From the NCBI GenBank assembly GCA_022410635.1, contig JAJVDF010000458.1:218860-282859 (forward strand): a stretch of DNA of 64,000 nucleotides, read 5' to 3'. This document shows positions 1 to 20,811 of this stretch, piece by piece (the stretch's first letter is position 1; each line of letters opens with the position of its first letter). The DNA is from Tretioscincus oriximinensis (Eukaryota > Chordata > Lepidosauria > Squamata > Gymnophthalmidae). Both the position numbers and the translations under genes were made by a program. The notes beneath the pieces were generated by a model. That model searched no databases, was not told the DNA's origin, and saw only the letters and a list, made by a program, of their open reading frames with translations.

Positions 1-403
1 TTCTTCTAAATGGTTATATTGCAAGAATTGCTGGAATTCCACATTCTTGTAAAGAAACCGGAAGGTTTCAATCCTGCTAAAGTAAGTTTAAACTTCAAAA
101 GCTTTTTAAAAATACTTTAGTGTCTGGGAGTAGTTCCTTTATTGCATTTAAGTGTCCATATTTTCTTAGATTTTAAATGTTGCAACCACTTTGCTTATTT
201 GTTTTTTTATTTTCTTATACTTTTTATCCAGCTCCACATGGAATTCCTCAGGGCAGCTCACAGTAATAAAAATAAACTTCCCTATAACTGACTAAAAACA
301 ACAATGCCTAAAAGTTTTTATAGGACTGGTGTGGTTTGCATCCAGCTGGACATGCCAGTTGCATTCTATATCATCTGAAGCTTCTGAATAGTCTTCAAGG
401 GAA

Positions 404-421
404 GCCCCCCCCCCCCCCCCC
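404..421 (+). repeat. Poly-C homopolymer
   Basis: An uninterrupted run of C in PCGF5 intronic sequence; a G-quadruplex candidate on the other strand. Confidence 0.9.
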
Positions 422-1283
422 GACTACATCAGAATAATCCAATATGGGAATTTCCAGAATTTGGACTGCTATGGTCAAATCGTCTGTCTGGAAATGGCTA
501 GAATTCAAAATGCCTTGGATTTTATACCTGCTCATTCCAGGGCAGTAAATTGAGAACAAAGTGCCTCAATATTTCACAAATCTTGTGATATATAAAATCT
601 CTGTCTTAAGTGGCCTCAACTTCAGTTTATTGCCCCCCATACAGCCAATTACTATCTCGTAAGAACTTGTCAGAGTATTAAGAATACACTGTCTCTGATT
701 GTGGCAAAACAAAATGTTTGACCTTTACATGGATCAAGCTGGTGTGGCACATTTCCTGCTCTTTAAGAAAAGGATAATTTTACCATGATATGGGCTTACC
801 CCATAAGCTTCACGTAAGACATCCCTATTGTAAGACTAATTCATTTTATGTTGCACCTGATAACCTCCCCCCTCCCTCCCTTGTAACTTGCTTTCTGGCC
901 TCATTTCGGATTATCTAGAAGAAACAGATTTCGTTGTGTGTTAAAAGTTGCAGGCATATAGGTATCCTCTTCTAGGTTCCCATTTTAAATTTACAGATGT
1001 TTTGTTTTTGCTTTTGTTATCTAGATTCTTCATCTTAAAAGAAAATTACAACCTCAAAAAGTGTTTTGTTTTTAAACTAGTGCTTCTCAAAAATACATAT
1101 GTTAAAGCACAAGAGTAGATATGCACCAATTAAAAAGCAAGGTATTTTTTAACCCAAAGCATAAAACAAGGAAGAAACAGACTGCTGAGAAGAATGATCT
1201 CTCATTGCTACTGATTTCAGGTAGTGTGAGAGCATAGAAAAGTACAGCAGCTCAGATATTGAATGCAAAATCCAAGCTTGGCT

Positions 1284-1440
1284 GTAGTAGTAGTAGTAGT
1301 AGTAGTAGAAGAACTGGGTTTTTATATCCTGCTTTTCTCACTCATAGAATTGTAGAATTGGAGGGACCTCCAGGTTCATTAGGTTCAACACCCTGCTCAA
1401 TGCAGAATTCAAAGGGACTTAAAATGGCTAACAAGCTGTT
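1284..1440 (-). mobile_element. SINE tail (AGT-type repeat) and adjoining LINE/SINE fragment
   Basis: A run of seven to eight AGT units leads into AACTGGGTTTTTATATCC, which resembles the reversed 3' end of squamate tRNA-headed SINEs. Next to it, 1345-1420 resembles a common reptile dispersed repeat (GGAGGGACCTCCAGGTTCAT). Family assignment is from memory. Confidence 0.5.
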
Positions 1441-1539
1441 TTTCACCTGAAGGATTACATTCTATCTTCCCCTCCAAGTTGTGATGGTTCCCATCTGACT
1501 AATTACAAACTCTTGCTTTTGAATAGTTGGGTTGGCTAG

Positions 1540-1850
1540 AGCTGAGGTCTTCTCCGTGGCTTTTAACTGCTGTATTACCATGCCTCCTATACTACATAAC
1601 TTGCATTGGATCCAAAAACATTGGAAACCAGAGATCTGGTGACATGTGGTTCTATTTCTGGTTTCCAGTTAAAAACCTTTATTGCTGCATTCTGTACCAA
1701 TTTCAATTTCTGAACTATTCTCAAGGACAGCCTTATGCAGACTGCATTTCAGTAATCCAGATCAAAGGTTACATGTATATAGATTATTTGTACTATAGTC
1801 CCATTGTTCAGATGGAGCTGCAGAGAGGCACTTGTTGACTAAAGCTCCAC
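1540..1850. mobile_element. Diverged CR1/L2-like LINE fragment
   Basis: The stretch around 1690-1770 (CTGCATTCTGTACCAATTTC, then a segment on clearing up a TTCAGTAATCCAGATC motif) resembles a very common reptile LINE segment. It is old and heavily mutated; the open frame at 1527-1838 is a chance frame through it. Confidence 0.5.
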
Positions 1851-1905
1851 TAGCATTGCTGGATCAAGAAGTACCTCCAAACTACACTGTCATTCTATCA
1901 TAGAT

Positions 1906-2147
1906 CCAGTTTGGTGTAATGGTTAAGAATATTGGACTCTTATCTGGTAGTCTCCCGGTTCGAGTCCACACTCCTCCAGAAAGCCAGCTGGGTTATCTTA
2001 GGCCAATCACAGTTCTTTAGAACTCTCTCAGCCCTGCCTACTTCACAGGATGTCTGTTGTGGAGAAAGCAACAAAAAGCTATGTGCACTGCCTAAGCTTG
2101 GCCACCCTGAGACCTTCAGGTATAGGCCAGGATATAAGTACAAATAA
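1906..2147 (+). mobile_element. tRNA-derived SINE with MIR-like core
   Basis: The 5' end carries Pol III box A (TGGTGTAATGG, 1912-1922) and a perfect box B (GGTTCGAGTCC, 1957-1967). Next comes a core resembling MIR (AGCCAGCTGGGTTATCTTAG and CTACTTCACAGGATGTCTGT). The tail (GAGACCTTCAGGTATAGGCC, then ATATAAGTACAAATAAA) matches the 3' end of the LINE fragments at 2850 and 3428. This is a retrotransposon, not a tRNA gene: no acceptor stem closes. Confidence 0.85.
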
Positions 2148-2849
2148 AGCCTTCCTAATGCAGGAGCGTTGNGGGATACATATTCTCTGAAATTACACAC
2201 AATCTGGATTGAGTTGACATTTGTTCTCTCTTTTAATCCATGTTTGTGGCCGGAAACTACAAGTGCCTGTTTCCCACGGATCCTACCTGAACATAGGAAT
2301 CCATGATGGCTAACTCTGCTCTATGTCTGTTCAGATAGATATCATGGTTGAAGGTTCCAAAGCCACTGAGATGTTCAGGAGAACTGGCAGAGGCACACTT
2401 TCTTTTTCCCCGACATGGTCATTAATACATAGAAAATAGGGAATGTCTCAGGCTGAATTTTTGTTAAACTTCTATTGCACCGTGAAGAGAAAATTAATAC
2501 AGTTTGAACAAAAGCTTTTTTTCAATTGTAAGCTTTCTATCTCATTTGCAATCCAGTGAACAAAACATCTTGGTAGACTTGTAATTGACAGGATTTACTT
2601 AGAAGTAACTAAATGTATGATTACATTTATTATCCAGTAGCAGATCTGGGACTTGCAACTAAGTTAATATGGGCTTTATATAAGCTCAGTATAAATGCCA
2701 CTATATTAGCTCTACATGAATGCCAGATACGATACAATTTTTGTTTTGCATAGATAGCATGCAACCGAGTATAGACAGCACACTTTGCTTTAGTTTGAAC
2801 ATACCTACGACAAAGAAAATAAACTAGATAGGGCCATTACTATTATTTT

Positions 2850-3125
2850 TATTATGATTATACCCCGCTCCATACCCGAAGGTCTCAGGGTGGTGAACAG
2901 TAAAATATCAACACAAAATTAACAAATTAAAAACAGTATAAAACAATATTTAAAAGTAGGGACAGAGATGACATTTCTCCAGCCAAAGGCCAGATGAAAG
3001 AGGTGCGTCTTCAAGGATCTTCTAAAACCATCTAACGATGATGACAGACGCACCTCGAGGGGGAGACTATTCCAAAGACTGGGGGCAATCACCAAGAAGG
3101 CCCTACTCCTACTACTCCTACTTAT
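2850..3125 (-). mobile_element. L2/CR1-like LINE 3' fragment
   Basis: Begins with ATTATTTTTATTATGATTAT and ACCCCGCTCCATACCCGAAG, the reversed LINE 3' end. Continues through CAGCCAAAGGCCAGATGAAA and GAGGTGCGTCTTCAAGGATC, which recur in the fragment at 3428. The tail is the same as that of the SINEs at 1906 and 7054. Confidence 0.75.
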
Positions 3126-3427
3126 AACTATTTCTTAAAGTTCAATTGCCTTGTCCCTGATATAGGAAGGAAATCAAGTATTAGTGAAGTTCAGGTTTAA
3201 GAGAAGAGAAGTTATGTGAAAGAAATATTGTGGGAAGGAAAAAGGTTTGTTTATTAAGATTCTTTTTTACTTTCACGTGTATTTTGGACTAAAACTTAGC
3301 CATAGGTAGAAAATGCTACCATAGGTGAATGTACAATATATTGGTGATTGTGAATATACCATTTATTGTCTTCTCTACATTGTGCCTTTCAAACTATGGA
3401 ATACTTAAGTATATCTGTATAATTATT

Positions 3428-3720
3428 ATTTTATTTATTTATACTTCTATCCCGCCCTATGCTTAAAGGTCTCAGGACGGGTAACAGCAATAAAAGCAAA
3501 ATGCAAAGTAGACATATTTAAAAACTACTGTGGCCTGAAAGTGAGGAGGGGAAGTTGCTCCTTCAGCCAAAGGCCAGGATGAAGAGGTGTGTCGTCCAAG
3601 ATTTTCTGAATGTATACAGTGGTGATTCTTGATGCACTTCATGGGAGAGGTTATTCTATAATTTGGGGGCCATCACTGAGAAGACCTTATCTCAGGTTCT
3701 TTCTCTTTTTCTGTTGAGAG
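3428..3720 (-). mobile_element. L2/CR1-like LINE 3' fragment
   Basis: A second copy, same orientation as 2850-3125: TATCCCGCCCTATGCTTAAA, CAGCCAAAGGCCAGGATGAA, then GGGGGCCATCACTGAGAAGA. It ends about 185 bp before a PCGF5 exon. Confidence 0.75.
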
Positions 3721-3905
3721 TGGTGGTATGCATCATAAGGCAGGTCTTAGCACAGCATTTGTGAGTTGTGTTAGTTGAAAACAATGTTATGAAATATTTC
3801 TTTTATTATTTCTTTGGTTCATATGGTTCATGTTTAGCTTTATGTTTTCTAATATCACCTTTTGACTGAAAAATGCCTTTTTTCTCTCCTTTGCCTATTC
3901 CAAAG

Positions 3906-12790
<8,885 letters not shown>

Positions 12791-14060
12791 ACCAAAGGGC
12801 GAGATCCCACTGAGACAAATCCTGCACTATGTTTACCCATCGACAGATTGCACAATGAATGGATATGCCTGGATTAGGAATAGGAGGGATACAGCCAGAA
12901 ATTCAGCTTGCAAATATGGACATCGTCAGTTGATCGTCTCCTTCGGCCCACTCCGGTTAGAGTTATCCAAGTGCCATTCTGCTACTGAAATATTCATGAG
13001 ATACTTGTGACATCAAATCCTGCCAGTTGTAGCCAAATTGTTAACTGTGTAGTCAAAGAATCTTAATCTCAAGAATATTGGCTTTGCCTGTTAGAAAGTT
13101 TCTTTGGTCCACAACATAGATTACATTAGCAGAGATGTCCATCTGCTCTTTCACTTGTGGTATTAAAATTTGTTTTTTCACTTTGGTTTTATTTCATTGA
13201 AATGTTGTTTAAAACAAGTACTGTATAAAGGGTAACATACACCTTTAAAATGTTTTGTATATACAGTATATATGTGTGTGGTAGAAAAGTAATTGTCCGA
13301 CCACTAACATTTTTCCGGTTCATTTTCTCATAGTTCAAGATATATTTCATATGATGTTATACAGCAGTCTCTAGAAACATTGGACAAATTAGCTTTTGTG
13401 TCAGATAAACTGCAGTTCATTTGTATTAACTAAATGATAAAATGTCTCACAGCTTCCTTTCAATGACTTAACCTAAAATTTTGATTTGAAAATGTAGCAG
13501 ATTAGGACTAAACAGCAGGTAAGGTTGTTTTCTCTTTTTAAGAAGCTCAGTCTAATTTTTCAAACAGAATATTTCATGGAAAACTGTAGTATTAGAAACA
13601 GGGAACATTTTCAGTGTTTCTTACAAATGGTCAACAGTGCAGGAGGTGTGAGTTGAAATTAAAAGTCTTGAATATGCTCAGTAAAATGTACATCAGAATG
13701 TTTTAATGTGAATCAGCTGAATGGTATTCAAGCCTAGGGTCATCTTCAATTTTAAATGATAACCGGATATGACAACTGAAAAAATAATTAAGAGTAAATA
13801 TGAATGAAAGAGCTACCAAACCAAACTTTATTTTTCCTCTAAGAAACAGTAAGTGTTAGAAAAACATTGCTAGCTGCCTTAGGTATCACATGTGCAACCT
13901 CGTTTTAAAGCGTTGTGTTATGATTGTAGATATCATTGCAAAATATCACAATGTTGTTATATTGTTCTTGTCTTCCATAACCTTTATACGGTTAAAAGCC
14001 AAAATAACAATATAGTTTCATAACCTGTACTACGTTTAATAAACACTTACTAGCAAATTG
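12791..14060 (+). other. PCGF5: PCGF5 3' UTR (proximal form)
   Basis: This AT-rich stretch directly follows the stop codon and carries no recognisable mobile element, unlike most of the window, as expected for a constrained 3' UTR. It contains two Pumilio-type motifs: TGTATATA at 13256 and TGTAGATA at 13925. AATAAA at 14038-14043 offers a proximal cleavage site about 1.25 kb after the stop. The end at 14060 is inferred from the signal, not observed. Confidence 0.7.
14038..14043 (+). terminator. Candidate polyadenylation signal of PCGF5 (AATAAA)
   Basis: Canonical hexamer 1,248 bases after the PCGF5 stop, with an AT-rich surround. It is the first AATAAA in unique-looking sequence after the stop. 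A distal site could also be used. Confidence 0.55.
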
Positions 14061-14519
14061 CACATTATAAGTAGTATATTTCAGTTTAGAATATTTTCAT
14101 GTATTTAGCTTTAGGAAACTGGTAGAACAGGTACTGCAAGGTCTGGCTTATTTATGAAAAAAAGGAACTGAAAGGTGAATGATTATAGAGGAGTACTGCA
14201 ATATTTGCACAAGACCAAATCATGTTTGTTACTCACTGAACGCATAAAAGTCATATCTGTTGTTCAAGGAACCAATAGAATAACAGCTATGTAACTCACA
14301 ACTGTATTTGTGGAATACCCTTGTCCTGTGTGGTAAGCATTGGTTCAATGGTGCATCCCAATTCAATGGAGCAGAGGGAGGGGATTGGGTTGAAACCAAT
14401 TTAAATGAAATACCCACTGCATACTAACACTGTTAATGCTGAAGCATATCAACAGCCATCTGCTGAATATACAAGCTTGGATCCAAAGAGCTTGCAGAGG
14501 GTTATTGGTCTATGGGATT

Positions 14520-14790
14520 TACTGTAAGAAGACATGATGACAGCAATCAGCCTGGATAGCTTAAGAAAAGGATTTGACAGTTTCATGGAAGACGGGTGTA
14601 TCAGTGGCTACTAGAAACTGCATCTAGATTGGAGAGACAGGCAGGATGCCTCTAAAGGCTAAATGCAGAGAGCTGAGAACAGATAAAGATTTTGCCTCCT
14701 TCGTCTCCTTCAGAATGTCCAGAAGAAACCGATAAGCCATTGTGTGGGCCACAATACTGGATTGTGACCTAACCCAACAAGATTTCATTC
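14520..14790 (+). mobile_element. CR1-like LINE fragment
   Basis: Contains GGATTTGACAGTTTCATGGA, ATCAGTGGCTACTAG, CAGGCAGGATGCCTCT and CATTGTGTGGGCCACAATAC in the order found in a common reptile LINE-derived repeat. The family is the reverse of the fragment at 48290-48690. Confidence 0.6.
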
Positions 14791-15605
14791 ATGTTTTTAT
14801 TTGCCTAGCACTCCTGTCTTTTCTATGCCATCTCAAAATAGTTTTCAAACTGTTTTCCTTTCCATTCCTTTTAATTTATAAAGCACTTACATCACTGTGT
14901 GTGATATTGTTGCTCACAAGTGAACCAAGGCCTCAAATTTTGATAACTTGCATATACCCAATGGCAGAATGGTACAGAACATCTGGGAGTGAATTTGATT
15001 ATGTGTAAGAAATCTGGTTCTGTGTACAGACTGGTTGCTTTGGTTTGTGCTAAATTCCCTTTAAAATTTACTGTAGTATTGGAGGTGTGTTTTAAGTGCT
15101 GCGTACTTGCAAATGTATTTAATGATTTATGAACCTTATTTGGGTAGTTGTGGATGACATCTGAAGCAATGGCATCTGAACAATCTTCTCTCAAGCATCT
15201 CCTTGGGAGAAATGTATGTGTTTAAGTATCTAGAACTTCTTGGTGTTAACACAGGGGATTGTTCAACTTATCCAAAAATTTGGAAGTACTTCAGACTGTC
15301 CCAAGACATCTGTCAGCACATACTAAAGTTATTATTAAAGTTTAGTTTGCTCTAGGTGTTACTCCAGATTATATCCTAAAATAAGGGCTGGCATGTATCT
15401 GCCGACATACTAATTCCATATGTACTCACATACTGAAGTATCCTGCCTTGATTCTAACATATAATCTGGAACAAGGTCTGATGTAGAAAGATTTTAGTTT
15501 TGAAGAATTCTCTGACAATGCTGGGCTACTCTCTTTATCAAGCTTAGTATTAAGCTTAGCCTATCCACATTGGCATGAAAGGTCATCTAGCAGCAAGTTT
15601 CAGTA

Positions 15606-15787
15606 GAGGTGAAACCGCTTTATAAAGGACTCCGCTATAACAAAATTCACAGTATAACAAATTTGAAAGTCCGGCATAATGTCCGTAACAGTAAACTTGG
15701 TTACAACGGGTTTTGTTATAACAAAATGTCATTATAACAAACAAATTCACCCATCCCATTGGCGTTTGCTATAATGGGTTTCACCTG
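15606..15787. mobile_element. Tigger-like MITE, 182 bp
   Basis: Ends GAGGTGAAACC and GGTTTCACCTG are inverted repeats with one mismatch, flanked by TA at 15604-15605 and 15788-15789. The interior repeats a TATAACAAA motif on both arms. Nonautonomous. Confidence 0.8.
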
Positions 15788-17599
15788 TATTTCTTCTTGA
15801 ACATTTATTTATAATGCCCCTTTCACCAAGGAACAGAGCAGATAAATATATACAATCAGTACAAACAAAGCAGTTAAAATTCAACACTATATACACAAAT
15901 TTCCAATTATCCACCAAATCCTCTCACCTCAGTAACTCATATGTAGATAATTAGTTTCCAAACTTTTCCATAATGTTAAGAGATTTTCCTCGAGCCCAAG
16001 ATCCAGAGAAAAATTGTTCCATCAATTTGGGACTAGTTCTTGAAAGAACCTTGGCTTTGACACCACACTATGTGTTGGAACTATCAGTAATCTCTTGTAT
16101 GTAATAGGTAAGTTTGTAAATGGTACTTGTGAACATTGCTGCTGAATAACTGGGACGATCGGAGTGTTTAGAAGTATTTAAAAAGGCATAAAGCATTTTT
16201 ATTCTCAACAATGTAGCTACGTGCATCTTAAATCAGAATCAGCTGGATACAAAACAAATTAAAAAAATTAAATTGATGAGACTAAATAAGATAAACTTTC
16301 ATCATAAGTAACTTTGAATATTTTCACAAATGAATATAGTTCTTAATGTGTTTAAGTTTTGGAATAAGAAAGCTTTTGTGATATCAGCAGAAACACTGGT
16401 TTTCCACTATCGAGAAACGTCCATATAAAAGATACTCAGGCTGAGAATCATTATGTACTCTTTTGGGAAGGGGCATTTATAACTAATATTTTATAGCCTT
16501 GATTAATAGGAGCAAGTGTTTAACACATTTTTAAAAGTATTTACAAAAAAAAATCAAAGTAGACTTATTAGCTGTGAAATCAAGAGCCTTAAAATTTCTT
16601 GCACATCTAACCTTCTTGTGACTTACATGATGACATTTCTGGTTCGGTTCTATAGTGCCTCTTCGAAGTTGCTTTGGACAAAACAAGTTAGTTGCAAATG
16701 TCTTCTCCGGAACATTCTGATGCTTTTGATGGAGTCTCCTAACAGTGCACCTCTGATCACTTTTCAGAATGGTATATAGCTGAAGGTATAAATAATCTAT
16801 CAAAAGCTGCTGTATTGACATGGAGAATTGGAAAAGAAGCTTGACTTGGGATGGAGAAAATCCAACTTATTGAATTCTGGGGCTTCTTAGTCCAAAGTAT
16901 GTTCTTAAGAAGAATGGAAGCAGACTGCCTTGGGTATAGGGCAGAATGCAAATTTAAATAAATAATTGTTTAGTAGTAAAACACATCCCACATTCCATCC
17001 TTAGTTTCTTTAGTAGAAAAAATCTGAAGTGACATGAAAAAAGAAAAACCTCTTAAATATTAGCAAAGGGATATTGGACAATAATTGTTTAGGGCAACTT
17101 TCTGTGGCATTTGAAACAACGTCTATGAAAAAAAGAAAAATGGCTTTAAATGACACCTTGATCCAGATAAGATGTTCACAGCTTGAAAAAGAAAGATGAG
17201 GCAATACATACATAAATTATGTATGCTGGATTGGCCTTTAACGTGCATGATAATATGTTTAACTATGGTTCCCTTCCACAATCACAGAGGTTATCCCTGT
17301 GTTTGATACTTCTCAATGGAATTTCTCTAGTAATGCATGTTCAATGTAGATACCATGCCAAATGATTTATTTTTGTTTCTCCAGGATTGTGCCTTGTCTC
17401 AAATGCCTATATAATATAAACATCTTAAGTCTACAAAAACTGATTAGTGGTAAAGCATCCAATTCTTCCAGTTTAGAAAGTACATCCATATGAATTTACT
17501 TTCCATATTTAAGGAAAACTTCTTTTAAAATTCCACTGGAAGAGACATCTTTTACAACATGGTGAAAAAAAAAGTATATTGCTTTTAGAGAGCTGAATA
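15788..17599 (+). other. Downstream PCGF5 flank with a LINE tail at 16920-16966
   Basis: Mostly unrecognised AT-rich DNA. 16920-16966 (GCCTTGGGTATAGGGCAGAA followed by AAATAAATAA) is the tail of an L2/CR1-like element. Small open frames here look random. Confidence 0.55.
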
Positions 17600-17965
17600 T
17601 CTTAAAGGAACCCCTCCTTCCACTAGGATTTACTCATGCCTTAAAATCTACTGAGGAGAGTTTCTGAGTTGGGCTACCACTTTTGTTAGCTAAAGGAGTA
17701 GAGACTCGTGAGCTCAGTAGTAAACCCCAGATTATGGAATGACTTTTCATTTGAGATGCATCTATGCATTTAGATTCCTGGTTGAAAAGATACCTTTTTA
17801 CCCTATTCTTTGGCTGAAGAATCAGCTTCTTTTCCTTTTTTCAGCCATTGTTTTAGTAAATACATTTTAATTGTGCTTTTAGATTAATTTTATTGTAAGC
17901 CACCTCAAGACCCCTGCATATAGAGGTGAGGTAGAAATTAAAATAAACAAATTCATACAAATAAA
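17600..17965 (+). mobile_element. L2/CR1-like LINE 3' end
   Basis: Contains CCAGATTATGGAATGACTT and TTTTATTGTAAGCCACCTCA, then ends in AAATTAAAATAAACAAATTC, the layout of a reptile LINE 3' end in + orientation. Confidence 0.65.
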
Positions 17966-19013
17966 GGCTATTCTTGGGTTTTGGTAAAGTGTTAAACATG
18001 AATGAATAAGGTGACATAATCTCACATTTTTCTTTTATCATCTTTTATGTATGTGAACCAGAAGTTTAGAGAATAGTGTATGACCAGGATAAATTCCAAG
18101 AAAAAGCAAGGTGGGGAGGAACATGTGTGGTTTGAGTATTGTCCCTCATGGTAAAGAATTACCAGCAAAATTAGCAGTTTAAGAGATCGGTTACTTGCTA
18201 CGATGTATTTTTTATAAATTCAGTATAGTGAAGTAGAACCAGGATGATTTTATGCTTTACAACTTTCTGAGCCATAGACCCATCTTCAGAGGCCTTCCCT
18301 TTCCGTACTAATACCTCTCCCATAAGTATGAGAAACAAAACTTAAAACCTATAAGCACAACACATTGCTCAATTTTCTATTTCTATGGCCACAACCTTTT
18401 CCCACTTGTATAATCCTTGGAAGCCAATTTCTGCGCATTGTTCTCTTCAGATGGACAAGATGTTTGTAATTGATATAGTTGCTGTTATTTCAAATATTGA
18501 ACCATTACTCATTTCTTTTTTCACATACTGCTATATGTCCTAGTTTATACCCGTAGGGGGTCAGTTTGGGAATCACTAGATTATTTCAGACAGATTTTGG
18601 GTCTCATATATTGAATTGGAGAAATACAGGTTCAGAGAAAAAAAGCTATTTCCATCTTAGAGATCTTAATAAAAATGTGCTGCTTTCAGACCCATCAAGG
18701 CAACCTCGCCACATGTCCTAACAGGTTGTCAGCAATCCACTCATTGCAACCCTTTGTTTTTTCATGACTTTTGAGAACGGATATATACTGCTTTTGTGGT
18801 GGAATGCCACAAATTCTGCCTCCAAAGGCATGTGTGTCCTAGCCACTTGCTGCCAAGGTGAGATCATGCTCCTTGTAGCAAATCAGGGAGCAGACTTCTG
18901 ACAAGTAGAGTGCAGCCACCACCTCTCAAGAACTAAAGTAGGTGTGTCCAGGAGGAGCAATGGCTTACTCTTGGAATAACCTATATCTCAGGTTTTAAGA
19001 CAGTGTGTGCACA
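17966..19013 (+). other. Gene-free sequence, nothing recognised
   Basis: No gene, clear repeat or motif is recognised in this stretch. Confidence 0.6.
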
Positions 19014-19181
19014 GGGTCAGAAACAACATCCACACAGAGTTTTATCCTAGGCTGTCCCTCGGAATAGGAGCCTGCCAACCACATGCTAGTGTAGACTATG
19101 ACAGGCCCCGAACAGGGCCTGCCATAGTCTATACTGGCATGTGGAGAGCCAAGCTCTGTCCCAAGATGTGACCCAGAATCC
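19014..19181. mobile_element. Palindromic Harbinger-like MITE, family A copy 1
   Basis: Shows most of both arms: CCACATGCTAGTGTAGACTA ... GGCCC, a 5-bp loop, then AGGGCCTGCCATAGTCTATA ... CATGTGG. The right end is lost. Related copies at 31662, 43803, 47803, 54274, 56590 and 57930. Confidence 0.75.
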
Positions 19182-20811
19182 TTACTAAGTACCATTGACT
19201 TAAGTAACCCAAGGATAAGCAAACAATAATAGGCAGTCAAGTTTAATCTCTTCCATCTTGAATTCCACAACACATCTCAATTCAATTAACAGTCCAATCC
19301 CAGATTAGATTGTTGTTGGAAGTTATGATGTTTCCATGTTGTACCAATGTGTGCAGTACAATAAGTTTAGTAATCTTTTAACTACAAGGTTCCCACATAA
19401 AATCCAAGATAGAGCTTTGGACATTTAATGGTGAAAATAATTTTCTCACCTCTATTCAAGGCCAAAGGTCCATCCTGGATTTTTTATGGAAACCCTAGAA
19501 TGAACAGTAGACCCAACTAATTGTTTTTGTAGTAGAACAATGCATAGATTTCATTGGCTCATTTTCCTGTGCATACATAACCTTGGAACAGAATTCAATG
19601 GAAGTGACTTCTGAGTATAAAATGATTTGCAAGTGTCCTTAACTAAGATTCAGTCCAAGTATAGGAATTAAAGAAGTTTGACATAAAGATATACTTTTAT
19701 CTGGTGAACAGTTAACAATCTGTACTGTAACAGCTCTTGGCAATATGTATAGATCTACATTTGCAATCTTTCTTTTAAAGAATGGAATATTTTAAGCTTT
19801 CTGTCAAAAAGTGGTAACATCTTATGAAAAACCTTTTTGTGGTTGTAATATTTTGTTTATAAATCATTCAAATTGAAGTGAAAAAAGGTCATTGTTAATG
19901 ACTTAGTCTATCCTTAAAAATATATGTATTTTTGTAAAAGAAATGCACTTGTATATATTTACAGTACTTTGTCTTGTCATCTTTGTTTTATTTGGTAAGA
20001 AAACTGTTGCTGCATAAAAAGCCTAAATATTTTTTAAGTTTTCTGCCTATTTGTGACATTATGTGCGTAGCAGTCTTACTGGGCTAAATGTGTTTATATG
20101 TGGATTGAGTTGAGTATGTTTTGGATATCTCACAGAGTATGCTATTAAATCTTCCTCAAGGTAGAATAAGGCCTGTGTGTGTTCATCTTTGACAGTAGCT
20201 TTCTCTTGCCCTATGACATTTCTTCTTTTATTTTCATTTACAATTTCTACTGGAATTGGAAAGGTCACAATCAGAAGTATAAGCAAACGCTTATTTTTTA
20301 AATTTCAGTTTATAATTGTATTAATAGTTTTTCAGTGCACAATGACCGCCTTTGGGGGGGGGGGGGGGCAAAAGAAATAAAAATCAGGATATAGCTTGAA
20401 GGATCCTGCCAAGGCAATTGGGGAGTTTGAAGGGAAAGAATTGAACCAATGAAACAAGAATGGATGCTGGCAGATTCTGAAATCTTCTGGTTATTTCAGG
20501 TGATTACAGGACACCAGAAGCTTTGCCTGATTGACCAGGTAAAATGCCAAATGCATGACAGATTATTTTGAAGTGTTGTTTCCTGGGAAAGTGTTCCTGG
20601 AATATGAACATTTCAAATACAATTCATGAGTGAATAATACAAAGATTTCTTCTGATAAATCTAGTCCAGTAATCTTTGCTCATCTAACAAGATGGTTATG
20701 GGAAACTAGCAAGAAAGGCATGAGGAATACAACTTATTTCATTGATCTCCAGAAGCTGAATTTTTAGAGACAAACAATTGTTTACATTGACTATGTTTTC
20801 ATGGTTTTGTC
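19182..20811 (+). other. Gene-free sequence with a G homopolymer
   Basis: The part to about 20040 may be distal PCGF5 3' UTR. A run of about 15 G lies at 20354-20368. Otherwise nothing is recognised. Confidence 0.55.

Larger units (their letters stand above)
1..3905 (+). other. PCGF5: PCGF5 intron upstream of residue 70
   Basis: The RING-domain exons are not in the window, so the whole segment is intron (the next exon upstream would end with codons for a PLEML-like sequence and none is found). It holds a C17-18 homopolymer near 404-421, a short AGT repeat, LINE and SINE fragments and two L2/CR1-like LINE ends described separately. From 1 to 1280 nothing else is recognised. Confidence 0.75.
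14061..20060 (+). other. Possible extended 3' UTR / downstream flank of PCGF5
   Basis: No gene is seen. Mammalian PCGF5 transcripts have a long 3' UTR, and the stretch 19690-20040 has the T-rich, repeat-free character of a distal UTR end, with another TGTATATA at 19950 and a weak CATAAA at 20013. Mobile elements interrupt it: a LINE fragment (14520-14790), a Tigger-like MITE (15606-15787), a LINE end (17600-17965) and a palindromic element (19014-19181). Whether transcription reaches this far is inference. Confidence 0.35.

Noticed and set aside
40..95. Possible PCGF5 exon ending at AAAGTAAGT (about 90)
   Set aside because: The translated sequence does not match the residues expected before Leu71 (a NPLEML-like motif), so it is taken as a chance donor.
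1906..1980. tRNA gene, suggested by perfect A and B boxes
   Set aside because: No acceptor stem closes and the sequence runs on into a MIR-like core and LINE tail, so it is a SINE.
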